In this document: positions 44,128-52,905 of the stretch, piece after piece | Layout of the letters: each line of letters begins with the position of its first letter | Position numbering within the stretch: position 1 is the stretch's first letter | Notes under the pieces: generated by a model | What the model was told of the DNA's origin: nothing | Database searches by the model: none | What the model saw: the letters and a program-made list of their open reading frames with translations, nothing else | Source: Eubacteriaceae bacterium | GTDB taxonomy: Bacteria; Bacillota; Clostridia; Eubacteriales; Anaerofustaceae | NCBI GenBank assembly: GCA_009782515.1 | Contig: WRIY01000008.1 | Span: 1-64,000, forward strand | Direction of reading: 5' to 3' | Length of the DNA stretch: 64,000 nt | Position numbers and translations under genes: made by a program

Positions 44128-44383
44128 AAAAAAACCTTTGCTTACAGCAAAGGAAATATACCACCTTTACAGGCTGATTGCCAGCCCTTTAACAGACACG
44201 CCGCTAAATGCATTAATATCCGATTGCCATATAACGGGGCAATTGCCGTCTGGGACTACTTTGCATTTTGCTTTCATCCCAGATGCTCCCAAAGGAACTT
44301 CCTTAACGTTTTCAGTACTGCATCCCACCATCACAGCTCTCTAACAATGAAAACTCGCTAAGTACTTTCTTTGTTCACTGCAT
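44128..44383 (-). promoter_or_regulatory. T-box riboswitch controlling paaK-ACT
   Basis: On the minus strand: stem I (44383-44283) has AGTA, an AGAGAG bulge, a GGTGGGATG apical region and a closing ATGC/GCAT. The specifier side reads GAAGTTC. By alignment to known T-boxes (GAA-NNN-A) the specifier is GTT (Val, 44298-44296). TTC (Phe), one base on, is the alternative that fits an aromatic-acid operon. Stem II (TCTGGGA/TCCCAGA), stem III (GGCTG/CAGCC), the T-box AAAGGTGGTA and a terminator CCTTTGC/GCAAAGG plus T7 follow. AAAGG can instead pair with CCTTT to form a short antiterminator. Uncharged tRNA is expected to turn the genes on. Confidence 0.82.
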
Positions 44384-44551
44384 TTTAATGAATTATATGC
44401 TAAGAAACGAAAATTGTCAATTCAAATGGCGATTATTTATATGGGCAGGAAAGTGCGAAAACGAGCAGGCTTGAGGCTAAGCTTCAATCAGCAGTGCTCT
44501 TGCATCAGTATTATCTGCGCTTATAAATTGTAAAATTTGTATTCAAATGAA

Positions 44552-44567
44552 TGTTTCACATGCAACA
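44552..44567. other. parS-like palindrome 1
   Basis: TGTTTCACATGCAACA differs at 2 of 16 positions from TGTTTCACGTGAAACA, the ParB-binding parS sequence of Bacillota. Confidence 0.5.
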
Positions 44568-45307
44568 GCAGGATTGTATTCTGTTTGCCAATCGCGGCTG
44601 CAACATATGAACTCCAGTTTGAATTAGGCATGCATAAGACGGTCTGCTAATATTTGGATTATTACAAATAGTAAAATACAGGAAAACAATAACAATGTAA
44701 ATGCAGCCATTTTATCTTTTGTCTTATTTATAGCATGTAATACAAACAGTATGGCTCTAAATACAGATTTGCTGAGGGTTTTGAATTGGATTGCTCTTGC
44801 CTCACGACGATGCAAATTTTTGCTGTAATAATAGCAATAATGCATAAGCCAGTCTTAATTTCGGACTTGGGAATATGTTGGCTGTATGGCATTCGTTCAT
44901 TGCCAAAACAGTCTGGCAAGCTGCTTTCGGAGAGAGCAGCCATATATTTGCTGCATACATCGCTTCGCCAATGTTATTATTTTTTTATAAAAATCATATA
45001 GATTTATGAAAGCGTTTGTGGCAAGCTATTTTTCCGCCAATGCTAAATACAGCAACTCCGGGAAGGAGCCAGTATCGGCCGAAATAACGGATCGCGGCTT
45101 TGTACCGCTTTAGCAGGCTTGTATTTTTTGAAGCAACAGAAAAAATTCTATGGGCTCTAACCGCATATGCTTTAACCTTGTGATCGAGTGCTTTGATAAT
45201 CAACGGTTTTTACAAATAGGTTGCCTTTTGCCTGGAGCCGTTTGCGAGTGAAGTAGGCTACAGGGCTAGCATTATAAAATCTGAGCTGCTAATTGCAGTA
45301 CTACAAG

Positions 45308-45323
45308 TGTTCCATGTGAAACA
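45308..45323. other. parS-like palindrome 2
   Basis: TGTTCCATGTGAAACA differs at 2 positions from TGTTTCACGTGAAACA. It differs at only 1 if position 5 is free, as in the relaxed consensus TGTTNCACGTGAAACA. Confidence 0.55.
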
Positions 45324-45381
45324 GATGTGTAGCTTAACTGAGCGAACTATGTGTTTGCCTAACTTAGCTGACAGACAAGCC

Positions 45382-46005
45382 TTACTTGCCCTGATATAGC
45401 TGCGAAAGGCATGTATCGAGCGCTCTGTCAGCCGCAATTGGGCTAAATGGCCCAGGCAGCAAAATAACCGACCATGCAACATAATCACTGCCAAAATCTT
45501 CCCGAGCTATAGCGCAGCTTTCGCTCATAGAAACGATTTCGCCATCAAAGCCAATTGCCTTAAATGCAGTAATAGAGTTGGGTGAAGAAGGCAGCAGGAA
45601 CTCTCTGTTGTCTTTTGTCCTGCTGGGCTCTATATCGTATCCGGCAGCTTCGGGCCTCATATAGCTTTCTAAAACAGATGCTTTAACAATGTACATCACA
45701 GCTGCCAGGCTATTGTCTTCGCTATATACCGAGGCAACTCGAATGTCGTTGCTAAAAGTTGAGACCCTGCACGAAAACAGCTCGTGCATATGCTTCTCAC
45801 CCTTTTGCGCTAGTTCGCCAGCAAGCACTATATCGTGGGGCTCTTCAAAAGTAATATCTAAAATAGCAGATATTGAGATCGCCTCTTGATTGCTTATGCC
45901 ATTATTTGCTGCGTCATCATCATCGCCGTCGCATGCCGGCAAAGACAGCAATGCTGTCATCAAAAGCGTGATTGATATTATTTTAAGTATTGTTTTTTTC
46001 GCCAT
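45382..46005 (-). CDS. Putative lipoprotein of unknown function
   Basis: The 207-residue protein has a type II signal peptide with lipobox LSLPAC (Cys25), followed by an acidic DGDDDDAAN linker. The rest is soluble, with no family I recognise; VMYIVKASVLESYM and SITAFKAIGFDGEIVSMSESC are notable segments. It stands alone and is probably anchored on the outer face of the membrane. Confidence 0.65.
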   Translation of the reverse strand: MAKKTILKIISITLLMTALLSLPACDGDDDDAANNGISNQEAISISAILDITFEEPHDIVLAGELAQKGEKHMHELFSCRVSTFSNDIRVASVYSEDNSLAAVMYIVKASVLESYMRPEAAGYDIEPSRTKDNREFLLPSSPNSITAFKAIGFDGEIVSMSESCAIAREDFGSDYVAWSVILLPGPFSPIAADRALDTCLSQLYQGK

Positions 46006-46419
46006 AGTATTTTAACAATCCAGTGTATAAACTGATTATTCATTATCACAGTGCTTTTTTGCATTTTATGCTGCAATGCAATTTCTGTAATTGTAAGCTT
46101 AAATACTTGCAATGTCAATGGCTATGGCCATTGACACAGGTGGAAATGAAATATATATTTCAATGAAAAGTACTAGTGAGCGAGTTCAATATGCAGAAAA
46201 AAAGGTATATTAGCTGGCAAAAGCGTCAATGCCGGCGCTGTATTAAATAGGGGCAAATGCAAGTTTTGCGGCTAAGGCAGGGGAGGTGGCAGCGGTATCG
46301 AGCATGAAATTCATTAAAACACTTAACCCCTGCGGCTATGCACTCAAGCGGTGAGATTGATGCAGTATAACAGCAGGGGCTGGCTTTGAAGCTAAGAGCC
46401 GGGAAACAAGAATCAATCG
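46006..46419. other. Spacer without a recognised gene
   Basis: About 410 bp between two minus-strand genes. It contains the upstream region of the lipoprotein gene and an ACAGCAGGGGCTGG/CCCCTGC pairing near 46325-46385. No supported gene is present. Confidence 0.4.
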
Positions 46420-47565
46420 CTATGGCAGGTTTTGAAGGCTAAGCAATGCCATATCTGCATAAAGGCTTGCAGCTATTGGCAATGCGCCCTTGTCAACGGT
46501 AAAGCTTGGTGTATGCCCGCCTGCATCCCCTCCGGTGCCTACAAGAGCCATAACTCCGGGCATGTATTTTTGGTATACAGAAAAGTCTTCAGAGCCCATA
46601 GATATGTTTCTGGTGTAAAGCTCGTAAACGTTGGCGTCTTTGAGCTCTCTATTAAGCATCGCGCATAATGCAGCATCATTGTTTACGCAGCCGGTTCCAT
46701 AATCCCATTCAATGTCAATATTTACATTAAATGCGATCTCAAAGCCTTTAGCAATCTCAGCTACTCTTTGCATGACAAGCGCCCTTGCAGTTTCGCTAAA
46801 TGTCCTTAAAGTTCCCTTTAGGCGTGTAGAGGGCTCGAATACATTAACAGCCTTGCCTCCACTATGAAATGACGTCATGCTTAATACAATGCTGTCAGTC
46901 GGGTTAACATTTCTGCTGGCAATAGTCTGAAGCGCATTAACCAGCAGCGACGCAACGCTCACGGTGTCTATTAGGTTTTCAGGGTGGGCTGCGTGCCCGC
47001 CGACACCTGTAATGATTATCTCCAAGTTGTCTACAGCGGCATTAATGGCACCGCCTCTGACACTGATTTTTCCTACTGCAGACCACGAGGAATGTATGCC
47101 AAAGATAGCTTTGGCTTCATCGAGCAGCCCTGTAGCCATAACGGCTTCAGCGCCTTCAGCGTATTCTTCAGCAGGCTGGAATACAAGCCTTACTCTTCCG
47201 GGAATACTGCCCTCGTTTGCTTTGAGAAGCAGCCCTGCTCCAAATAGGCTTGCTGCATGAAAGTCATGCCCGCAAGCATGCATAACTCCCTCATGTTCAG
47301 ATGAATATTCAAGGCCTGTCTCTTCCTCTATAGGCAGAGCATCTATATCAGCTCTCAGAGCGACAATAGGGCCTTCATTTCCAACCTCAGCTATGAGGCC
47401 GGTATCTAAGCTCGAATCAAGCACCCTTATTGAGTGCCTCTCCAGCTTCTCAATCAGGTAGGCAGTGCTCATATACTCTCGGTTGGATAGTTCCGGGTGT
47501 CTATGGAGCCATTCGAATACTTCGACCAGCTCGCTTTGTATTTCTTCTGTGACAAAAAATGGCAT
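46420..47565 (-). CDS. M20-family amidohydrolase
   Basis: The 381-residue metal-dependent amidohydrolase is of the IAA-amino acid hydrolase/hippurate hydrolase class. It has DTGLIAEVG, ALRADIDALPIEEETG, HACGHDFHAASLFGAG (metal ligands Cys/His/Asp), FQPAEEYAEGAEAV and the dimerisation domain GVGGHAAHPENLIDTV. The C-terminal SMGSEDFSVY and GGHTPSF match the family. AGGAGGCGAC precedes the ATG. It cleaves N-acyl or peptide-like amides in the cytoplasm; substrate unknown. Confidence 0.9.
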   Translation of the reverse strand: MPFFVTEEIQSELVEVFEWLHRHPELSNREYMSTAYLIEKLERHSIRVLDSSLDTGLIAEVGNEGPIVALRADIDALPIEEETGLEYSSEHEGVMHACGHDFHAASLFGAGLLLKANEGSIPGRVRLVFQPAEEYAEGAEAVMATGLLDEAKAIFGIHSSWSAVGKISVRGGAINAAVDNLEIIITGVGGHAAHPENLIDTVSVASLLVNALQTIASRNVNPTDSIVLSMTSFHSGGKAVNVFEPSTRLKGTLRTFSETARALVMQRVAEIAKGFEIAFNVNIDIEWDYGTGCVNNDAALCAMLNRELKDANVYELYTRNISMGSEDFSVYQKYMPGVMALVGTGGDAGGHTPSFTVDKGALPIAASLYADMALLSLQNLP

Positions 47566-47935
47566 TGTCGCCTCCTAACGTATTAACATAACATTGTATT
47601 TTATTAAGTTCAAAAAAATATTATACATGCTATTATACCAATGCTATGCCTTATAGATATGCGCTAAAACGTATCTTGGCGCACTTTGCAACAAATAGCG
47701 TGTCTATCCCATATCATCCAGATCGTTACACAACCATAAGTGGCTTCTGCCGAAATGAATTGCAGCTTTTAAATGGATGAAATGATATTTCTATTATATG
47801 TATATACAATGCCTATGCTAATGCTAACTATCGGCCATCAGAAAAGCTGCATTAAGTTCAGCGAAATAGTAAGCCGCAGCCAGTTTTTTAAGCCACGCTA
47901 ACAAGCGCAATATTAGAGGCAAGATATAATTATGG

Positions 47936-48004
47936 TTGACAATAGTTAGGTACATAAGCTATTATTTAGGCATCTAATAAAATAAACACGTACCTTACTA
48001 ATCA
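47936..48004 (+). promoter_or_regulatory. Promoter and possible operator of the MarR gene
   Basis: TTGACA (47936-47941) and TATTAT (47960-47965) have an 18-bp spacer. TTAGGTAC lies in the spacer, and GTACCTTACTAA near 47990 is its inverse with a short insertion, so the regulator could bind across its own start site. The rest of the 47566-47935 spacer is AT-rich and empty. Confidence 0.5.
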
Positions 48005-48020
48005 GAAGGGAGACAAGCAT

Positions 48021-48506
48021 GTGGACAGCATTAATGTATTGGAGAGCTTAAACAGGCTTGTACGCCTTACAAGAAGGTTTCAAGTAAGCCAAAGCAGAGA
48101 CGCCCGCGGCCCCGGCCACGCATCCTTTGGAGACACTCGGCTTATGGGAGTGCTGCATAGAAGCGAAGGCCTTAGCGCCAAAGAGCTGGCAGAGATAATG
48201 GATGTGCGCCCTCCTTCCTTAAGCGAAGCTCTTGGAAGGCTGGAGAGCAATGGCGATATAAGGAGGGAGCGCGATGCCCTGGATTATCGGGTTAACCGCT
48301 TTTACCTTACAGACAAAGGCCGAAATGAAATTCAGAAAAGAGCAGATGACTACACAAAAATGCGCGATGCTATTGAAGAATGCCTGAGCGAAGAGGAGCG
48401 GGGCATATTCATAAAGCTTTGCGGCAAGCTGAGCAACCAGCTCACAGAGCTGACTGAAAAGGGGAATCCAAGAAGGCCGGGCTATACCCTGGGAACAATG
48501 GAATAA
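48021..48506 (+). CDS. MarR family transcriptional regulator
   Basis: The 161-residue winged-helix regulator has LMGVLHRSEGLSAKELAEIMDVRPPSLSEALGRLESNGDIRRERDALDYRVNRFYLTDKG, the MarR recognition helix and wing. A GTG start is used after AAGGGAG. It is not next to an obvious transporter, so its targets are unknown. Self-repression is suggested by the inverted repeat over its promoter. Confidence 0.88.
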   Translation: MDSINVLESLNRLVRLTRRFQVSQSRDARGPGHASFGDTRLMGVLHRSEGLSAKELAEIMDVRPPSLSEALGRLESNGDIRRERDALDYRVNRFYLTDKGRNEIQKRADDYTKMRDAIEECLSEEERGIFIKLCGKLSNQLTELTEKGNPRRPGYTLGTME

Positions 48507-48592
48507 GAGAGCTGCTTACAGCAAGCCTGGCTGGTAGCCGGGATCAGTTCGAGCATGCTGCGCCGTTAATGGCGCCAAAAGCCTGATTAGTT

Positions 48593-49390
48593 TTAGCTTG
48601 ACGGATCAGGGTAATGGCCAAAGGCAATGCCCTCTTCATCAAATGTTCTCTTTATTGCTTTTCTTACGTCACTGGTTACATCGTAGTTGGCATTGATGTC
48701 AGCAGTCCATACAGTAACCCTAAGCTCGATGCCGTATATTCCAAAGCTTCGCAAGTTAACGCTCGGGTTTGAGTTGGATACAGCACGGGGATGGTTTTTT
48801 ACAGCTTCGGACATGATTGCGCATGCTCTGTCGAGATCAGCATCATATGAGAGCGTTACATCAACATACCCTGCAGACTTTGAATCAGTAAAATGGGAAT
48901 TTTCAATAATATCCTTGTTCACAGCTGTATTCGTGATTATTAGCCTGCTATTTTGAAAAGTCCTCACTACAGTGTGCCGAAGCGTTATATCTTCAACAAT
49001 GCCTGTAATTCCGGCATTGTTTAAGTGTATTCTGTTGTTTACTTCAAAAGGCTTAAATATCGATATGAACACTCCGTTAACGATATTGCTAAGCGATTCC
49101 TGGGCTGCAAGTCCGAATACCAAAGCGAAAATTCCCGAACCGGCAACTATAGTGTCAAACCCTTTTTCAAACGAAGGCAATTGGCTTAGAGTAGCTACGA
49201 AGCCCAAAAAGTACAAGGCAGCTGAAATAATGCTGTAAAGGAATTTTAAATTTATGCTTGCATCCATTCGCCTCTTTGCATAGCGCTTAAACAGGCTTGT
49301 TGCCGTTAAGGTAGCCAGCAATAAAAAGACCATGCGCAGGGCTACGAAGAGTGGGTGCAATTTGTCTATATCGAAAAATGATTCTGCCAT
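48593..49390 (-). CDS. MscS-type mechanosensitive channel
   Basis: The 265-residue membrane protein has three N-terminal helices. The pore helix AGSGIFALVFGLAAQESLSNIVNGVFI leads to the beta domain (FKPFEVNNRIHLNNAGITGIVEDITLRHTVVRTFQNSRLIITN), diagnostic of small MscS channels. It releases solutes on osmotic downshock. It is transcribed alone, with an AT-rich upstream region. Confidence 0.9.
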   Translation of the reverse strand: MAESFFDIDKLHPLFVALRMVFLLLATLTATSLFKRYAKRRMDASINLKFLYSIISAALYFLGFVATLSQLPSFEKGFDTIVAGSGIFALVFGLAAQESLSNIVNGVFISIFKPFEVNNRIHLNNAGITGIVEDITLRHTVVRTFQNSRLIITNTAVNKDIIENSHFTDSKSAGYVDVTLSYDADLDRACAIMSEAVKNHPRAVSNSNPSVNLRSFGIYGIELRVTVWTADINANYDVTSDVRKAIKRTFDEEGIAFGHYPDPSS

Positions 49391-49635
49391 AATAACAATT
49401 ATAATAAATTAATTATGTATTATACCCTAATATTTGATAAATATTTTTAAATAAATATAAACGAAAGATGCTGCTAATAGCAAATCCTGAGCTATTATAA
49501 TAGCGGTTTGCTGCGTTGTAACTAAAACCGGCATTACCGCCCTTTTGCCTTAGAAACAATTTCTATCAAAAGTTTAGCGGCTTTGGAAATCTCCTCTGGG
49601 AACCAAATCTGTAACAAAAGTAGGAAACATTTTAT

Positions 49636-50181
49636 ATGCAATCAATGCGCAGCCATATTACCAATCAAGACAAACGTATCAATACTACACTCGCAATAGC
49701 AGCGCTAGTTTTTTTGGTCACTGTTTCAGCATGCTTTTACACAACTTTATACCGAAGATCCGCAATTGGCAATAACAATCTTGAATTTGATGACAGAGGG
49801 CTTTGCCTTTCCAAAAACAAAGCGCCAATTAAATATGGCAGCATTAAAATTCTTGCAGTTTACAGCCAAAGCTATAAATGCATTTGGTACACAGTGGACA
49901 ACAACAGCAAGCGAAAGATTTCTATTGGAGAGCCATGCGATATTGAAGTATTATTGGATGGATATTGGCATAAGATCAGACTAAAAGAAAATGAAGCTGT
50001 ATGGAGTTCAGCGAAGACTGCTTTAGGCCCAAAGTCAAAGATGCGGTATGAGTTAAAAGCAAACTCCCTCGATTTCGAATTAAAAGGAGGGTTTTACCGA
50101 ATAGTCAAAGAAATTCACGGAAAGCTGTATGCAGGCGAATTCACTATAGGCCCAACTCCAATCCCTGCAGAGCTTAATTAA
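49636..50181 (+). CDS. Membrane-anchored Ig-like (Big_14-like) protein
   Basis: The 181-residue protein has an N-terminal hydrophobic segment (LAIAALVFLVTVSAC) that could be a helix or a lipoprotein signal. An immunoglobulin-like domain follows, ending GGFYRIVKEIHGKLYAGEFTI. The ending pattern YRIVKE..G..YAGEF is typical of Big_14-type domains found in Bacillota lipoproteins. A degraded relative lies at 59703-59880. Function unknown, probably extracytoplasmic. AGGAAAC precedes the ATG with long spacing. Confidence 0.65.
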   Translation: MQSMRSHITNQDKRINTTLAIAALVFLVTVSACFYTTLYRRSAIGNNNLEFDDRGLCLSKNKAPIKYGSIKILAVYSQSYKCIWYTVDNNSKRKISIGEPCDIEVLLDGYWHKIRLKENEAVWSSAKTALGPKSKMRYELKANSLDFELKGGFYRIVKEIHGKLYAGEFTIGPTPIPAELN

Positions 50182-50269
50182 ACAACAATTGCTTGAAAAA
50201 TTTTTCATTAAGGCAAGGCAAACCCTGCTTTTTTAAGACGTTCATTTTTTCTAAATTCGCCAGTTTCCG

Positions 50270-52708
50270 TCACTTGAGTTTTTGGCCTAAATTGTAAAAC
50301 CCCTTCCACGGATCGCTCTGGCTTATGCGCTTGATCGCATTATTAATTTTAATGCCATCAGGCGCTACCTTGCCAACTTCATCCCATGTGATAGGCATTG
50401 ATACACTGGCGCCCGGCCTTGCCCTAAGCGAATACGCTGCAATGCTTGTTGCCCCTCTTGAATTGCGCATCCAGTCTATAAAGATCTTGCCTTCCCTGTT
50501 ATTTTTGCGGCTATTTGCAGTATATTTGCCAGGCCAGCGATCCTGCATCAGCTCGGCAACTTTTTTCGCAAAAGCATTAAATGCTTCCCAGCCGGAGCTT
50601 TTTGCAAACGGGACCTGAACATGGTAGCCTTTCCCGCCGCTTGTCTTGACAAAGCTCTCAAGTGACAGGCTGGCCAGCACTTCCCTCAAATCAAGTGCGC
50701 CTTTGCGAATTTTCGCAAGGCTCAAGCCTTCATCCGGATCAAGATCAAACACCATGATATCAGGCTTTTCAATGCTGCCCGCCTTGCTGCCCCAGGTATG
50801 AAATTCGATAGTGCACATTTGGGCTTCAGCCAACAGGCCTTGAGCGCTTGAGATATAAAAGAATTCCTTTTCCTCTCCGCTGCTGTCAGCTATAAGAGTT
50901 GTTTTTATGCCTGTCTCTGAGCTGTCCGGCCTTTTTTTGTAAAAGCTGTTTTCGTCGATGCCATTCGGGTAGCGCACAACGCTGAGTATCCTGTTTGCGC
51001 TGTATTCCAGCATTCGCTGCGAAACACTAAGATAATAGTTGGCTACATCCTCTTTTGTAATAGTAGGGTTTGCATACATTGCCTTACCGGGGTTTGATAT
51101 GCGAACGCCTCCGACGACAATATCAGCCTGTGGCGCCTTGCCTTTAGGTGTTGCCAATGAAACAGCCTTTGGCAGGTTTGCGCTTTCCTTTGCAACTTCG
51201 CCGGCTTTTTTGTCCTGCCTCATACCCTTATAGCTTGCATGGCGGAGCAGGCCTTCATTAGTCCATTCTGTAAACTTAACTTCGCAGACAAGGGTTGGCC
51301 TTAGCCATATTGTTTTTTCTGTCTTTCTATTTTTCGGAGGATCGGCAAAGGGAGGAGTCTTTCTTTGCAGCTTTGAAAAGGATTTTATCAGATCATCCTT
51401 TTCCTTTTCACTGAAGCCCGTGCCAACCCGCCCTGCATATACGAGATTGCCGCCTTCGTAATAGCCCAGGAGCAGCGAGCTAAAGCCAATATTGCGCTGC
51501 TCAGACAGAGTGTAGCCGCAAACAACAAATTCCTGCCCGCTGGAGCACTTTATTTTAAGCCAGTCGTGGCTGCGTTTGCCGGAATATATTGAATCTGCCC
51601 TCTTGGCAATAATGCCTTCCATGCCGGCGTTTGCTGCTGCGATAAGGCATTGTTGCCCATTGCCTTCTACATGGCGGCTATACTTTATATTCGCCGGAGC
51701 GCCGTCAAGCAGTTGCAAAAGCGCTTCTTTTCTGTTTAAAAGAGGCACATTGCGCAAGTCTTTGCCATCAAGCGCAAGAAGATCGAATGCAAAGTATATG
51801 ATATTTGCGCCATTAGGGTGCCTAAGATAGTTTTGAAGCATTTGAAAGCTGGCGTTGCCATCATCCCCATATGCAACAATTTCGCCATCAAGCGCTATTG
51901 CGCGCTTGCCTGCAAGCTCTTGCAGCGACATCGCTATTTCGGGAAAGCGGTGCGTATAGCTTTTGCCATTTCGAGAGTAAAGCGCAGCTTCGCCTCCCTC
52001 GATAAAGGCTAGCATGCGGTAGCCGTCATACTTGCTTTCAAAAACCCAGCCTTTGCCCCCGGGAGGCGAATCAGCAGGCATGGCAAGCTGGGGGGAGGCT
52101 GTGGAAAAGGGGTTTTTTTGCATGTTGTGTAAGCTTTCCTTTTCTATTTGCTTCATTGTATGGCTAGATCGTATGCTCTTGGTATAGGCAGATATGCCTG
52201 GAGTTTTCATTGCGTATTCATCATTTTCCTTAATAAGCAGCCAATTCTTGCTTTCCTGCTCACCAGAGGGCTTCATTTGCACCAATGCCCATTTGCCTTG
52301 AAGCCTCTTGCCATGCAGGGCAAACTTTAAAACACCCTTTGCCAAAGCGCTGCCAACATTCTCGCCTATAGGATCCCACGTTCCCTCATCCCAAAGCATA
52401 ACCGTTCCGCCCCCGTACTCGCCCTTGGGGATCGTTCCTTCAAAGCCTGCGTATTCAATGGGGTGGTCCTCAACATGAACAGCCAGGCGCTTGTCTTTCG
52501 GGTTCAATGACGGGCCATTCGGAACAGCCCAGCTCAGAAGGGTGCCGTTGCATTCGAGGCGCAGATCGTAATGCTCCCGCCGCGAAGCATGCTTTTGGAT
52601 AGCGTATATGCCCTCTGCTGCTTTCTGAGGGCGTGTTGGCGCGGGCTCGTTTGTTTTCGTGAAATCCCTTTTGCTTATATAGCCATTTAAGCGGTCAGAT
52701 TGTTTCAT
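50270..52708 (-). CDS. ligD: LigD: three-domain NHEJ ligase (3'-phosphoesterase, ligase, polymerase)
   Basis: The 812-residue protein joins broken DNA ends. The N-terminal phosphoesterase domain (about 1-160) has HYDLRLE, SWAVPNGPS and EDHPIEYAGFEG. The ATP-dependent ligase domain (about 205-500) has the nucleotidyl Lys226 in ESKYDGYRM. The C-terminal primase-polymerase domain (about 530-812) has the metal-binding MVFDLDPDEG. The order PE-LIG-POL is that of Pseudomonas rather than Mycobacterium. Ku, the usual partner, is not in the window. The ribosome site is weak. Confidence 0.92.
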   Translation of the reverse strand: MKQSDRLNGYISKRDFTKTNEPAPTRPQKAAEGIYAIQKHASRREHYDLRLECNGTLLSWAVPNGPSLNPKDKRLAVHVEDHPIEYAGFEGTIPKGEYGGGTVMLWDEGTWDPIGENVGSALAKGVLKFALHGKRLQGKWALVQMKPSGEQESKNWLLIKENDEYAMKTPGISAYTKSIRSSHTMKQIEKESLHNMQKNPFSTASPQLAMPADSPPGGKGWVFESKYDGYRMLAFIEGGEAALYSRNGKSYTHRFPEIAMSLQELAGKRAIALDGEIVAYGDDGNASFQMLQNYLRHPNGANIIYFAFDLLALDGKDLRNVPLLNRKEALLQLLDGAPANIKYSRHVEGNGQQCLIAAANAGMEGIIAKRADSIYSGKRSHDWLKIKCSSGQEFVVCGYTLSEQRNIGFSSLLLGYYEGGNLVYAGRVGTGFSEKEKDDLIKSFSKLQRKTPPFADPPKNRKTEKTIWLRPTLVCEVKFTEWTNEGLLRHASYKGMRQDKKAGEVAKESANLPKAVSLATPKGKAPQADIVVGGVRISNPGKAMYANPTITKEDVANYYLSVSQRMLEYSANRILSVVRYPNGIDENSFYKKRPDSSETGIKTTLIADSSGEEKEFFYISSAQGLLAEAQMCTIEFHTWGSKAGSIEKPDIMVFDLDPDEGLSLAKIRKGALDLREVLASLSLESFVKTSGGKGYHVQVPFAKSSGWEAFNAFAKKVAELMQDRWPGKYTANSRKNNREGKIFIDWMRNSRGATSIAAYSLRARPGASVSMPITWDEVGKVAPDGIKINNAIKRISQSDPWKGFYNLGQKLK

Positions 52709-52905
52709 GTGCTATGCCATCGCATTTCATTGGTTTATGCTATTTTCTGCATCGCTTTTGAAACTATGCTGATGAAGTTTATGGTTTCGAAGAGAAGCAA
52801 TCAAAAAAACATAGCAGCAAGATGCTGTAAGCATGCCTGCTGCTATGAAAAAAAAGGAGCAACTGTAATAATAATATTCAGCAGCGCCAACGCTGCGATA
52901 TTTTT

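Larger units (their letters stand above)
44384..45381. other. Gene-poor, AT-rich region with parS-like sites
   Basis: About 1 kb with no recognised gene. A minus-strand frame (ending 44624) could encode a short hydrophobic peptide but lacks a ribosome site. Two parS-like palindromes lie in it. Confidence 0.5.

Noticed and set aside
44624-44845. Minus-strand frame with a hydrophobic C-terminal stretch, possible small membrane toxin
   Set aside because: No ribosome site before the internal ATG, and no antisense promoter/terminator pair like that at the window start.
46190-46285. Tiny Cys-containing frames that look like a peptide precursor (ending CKFCG)
   Set aside because: No start codon with ribosome site, and no radical SAM or export gene nearby.
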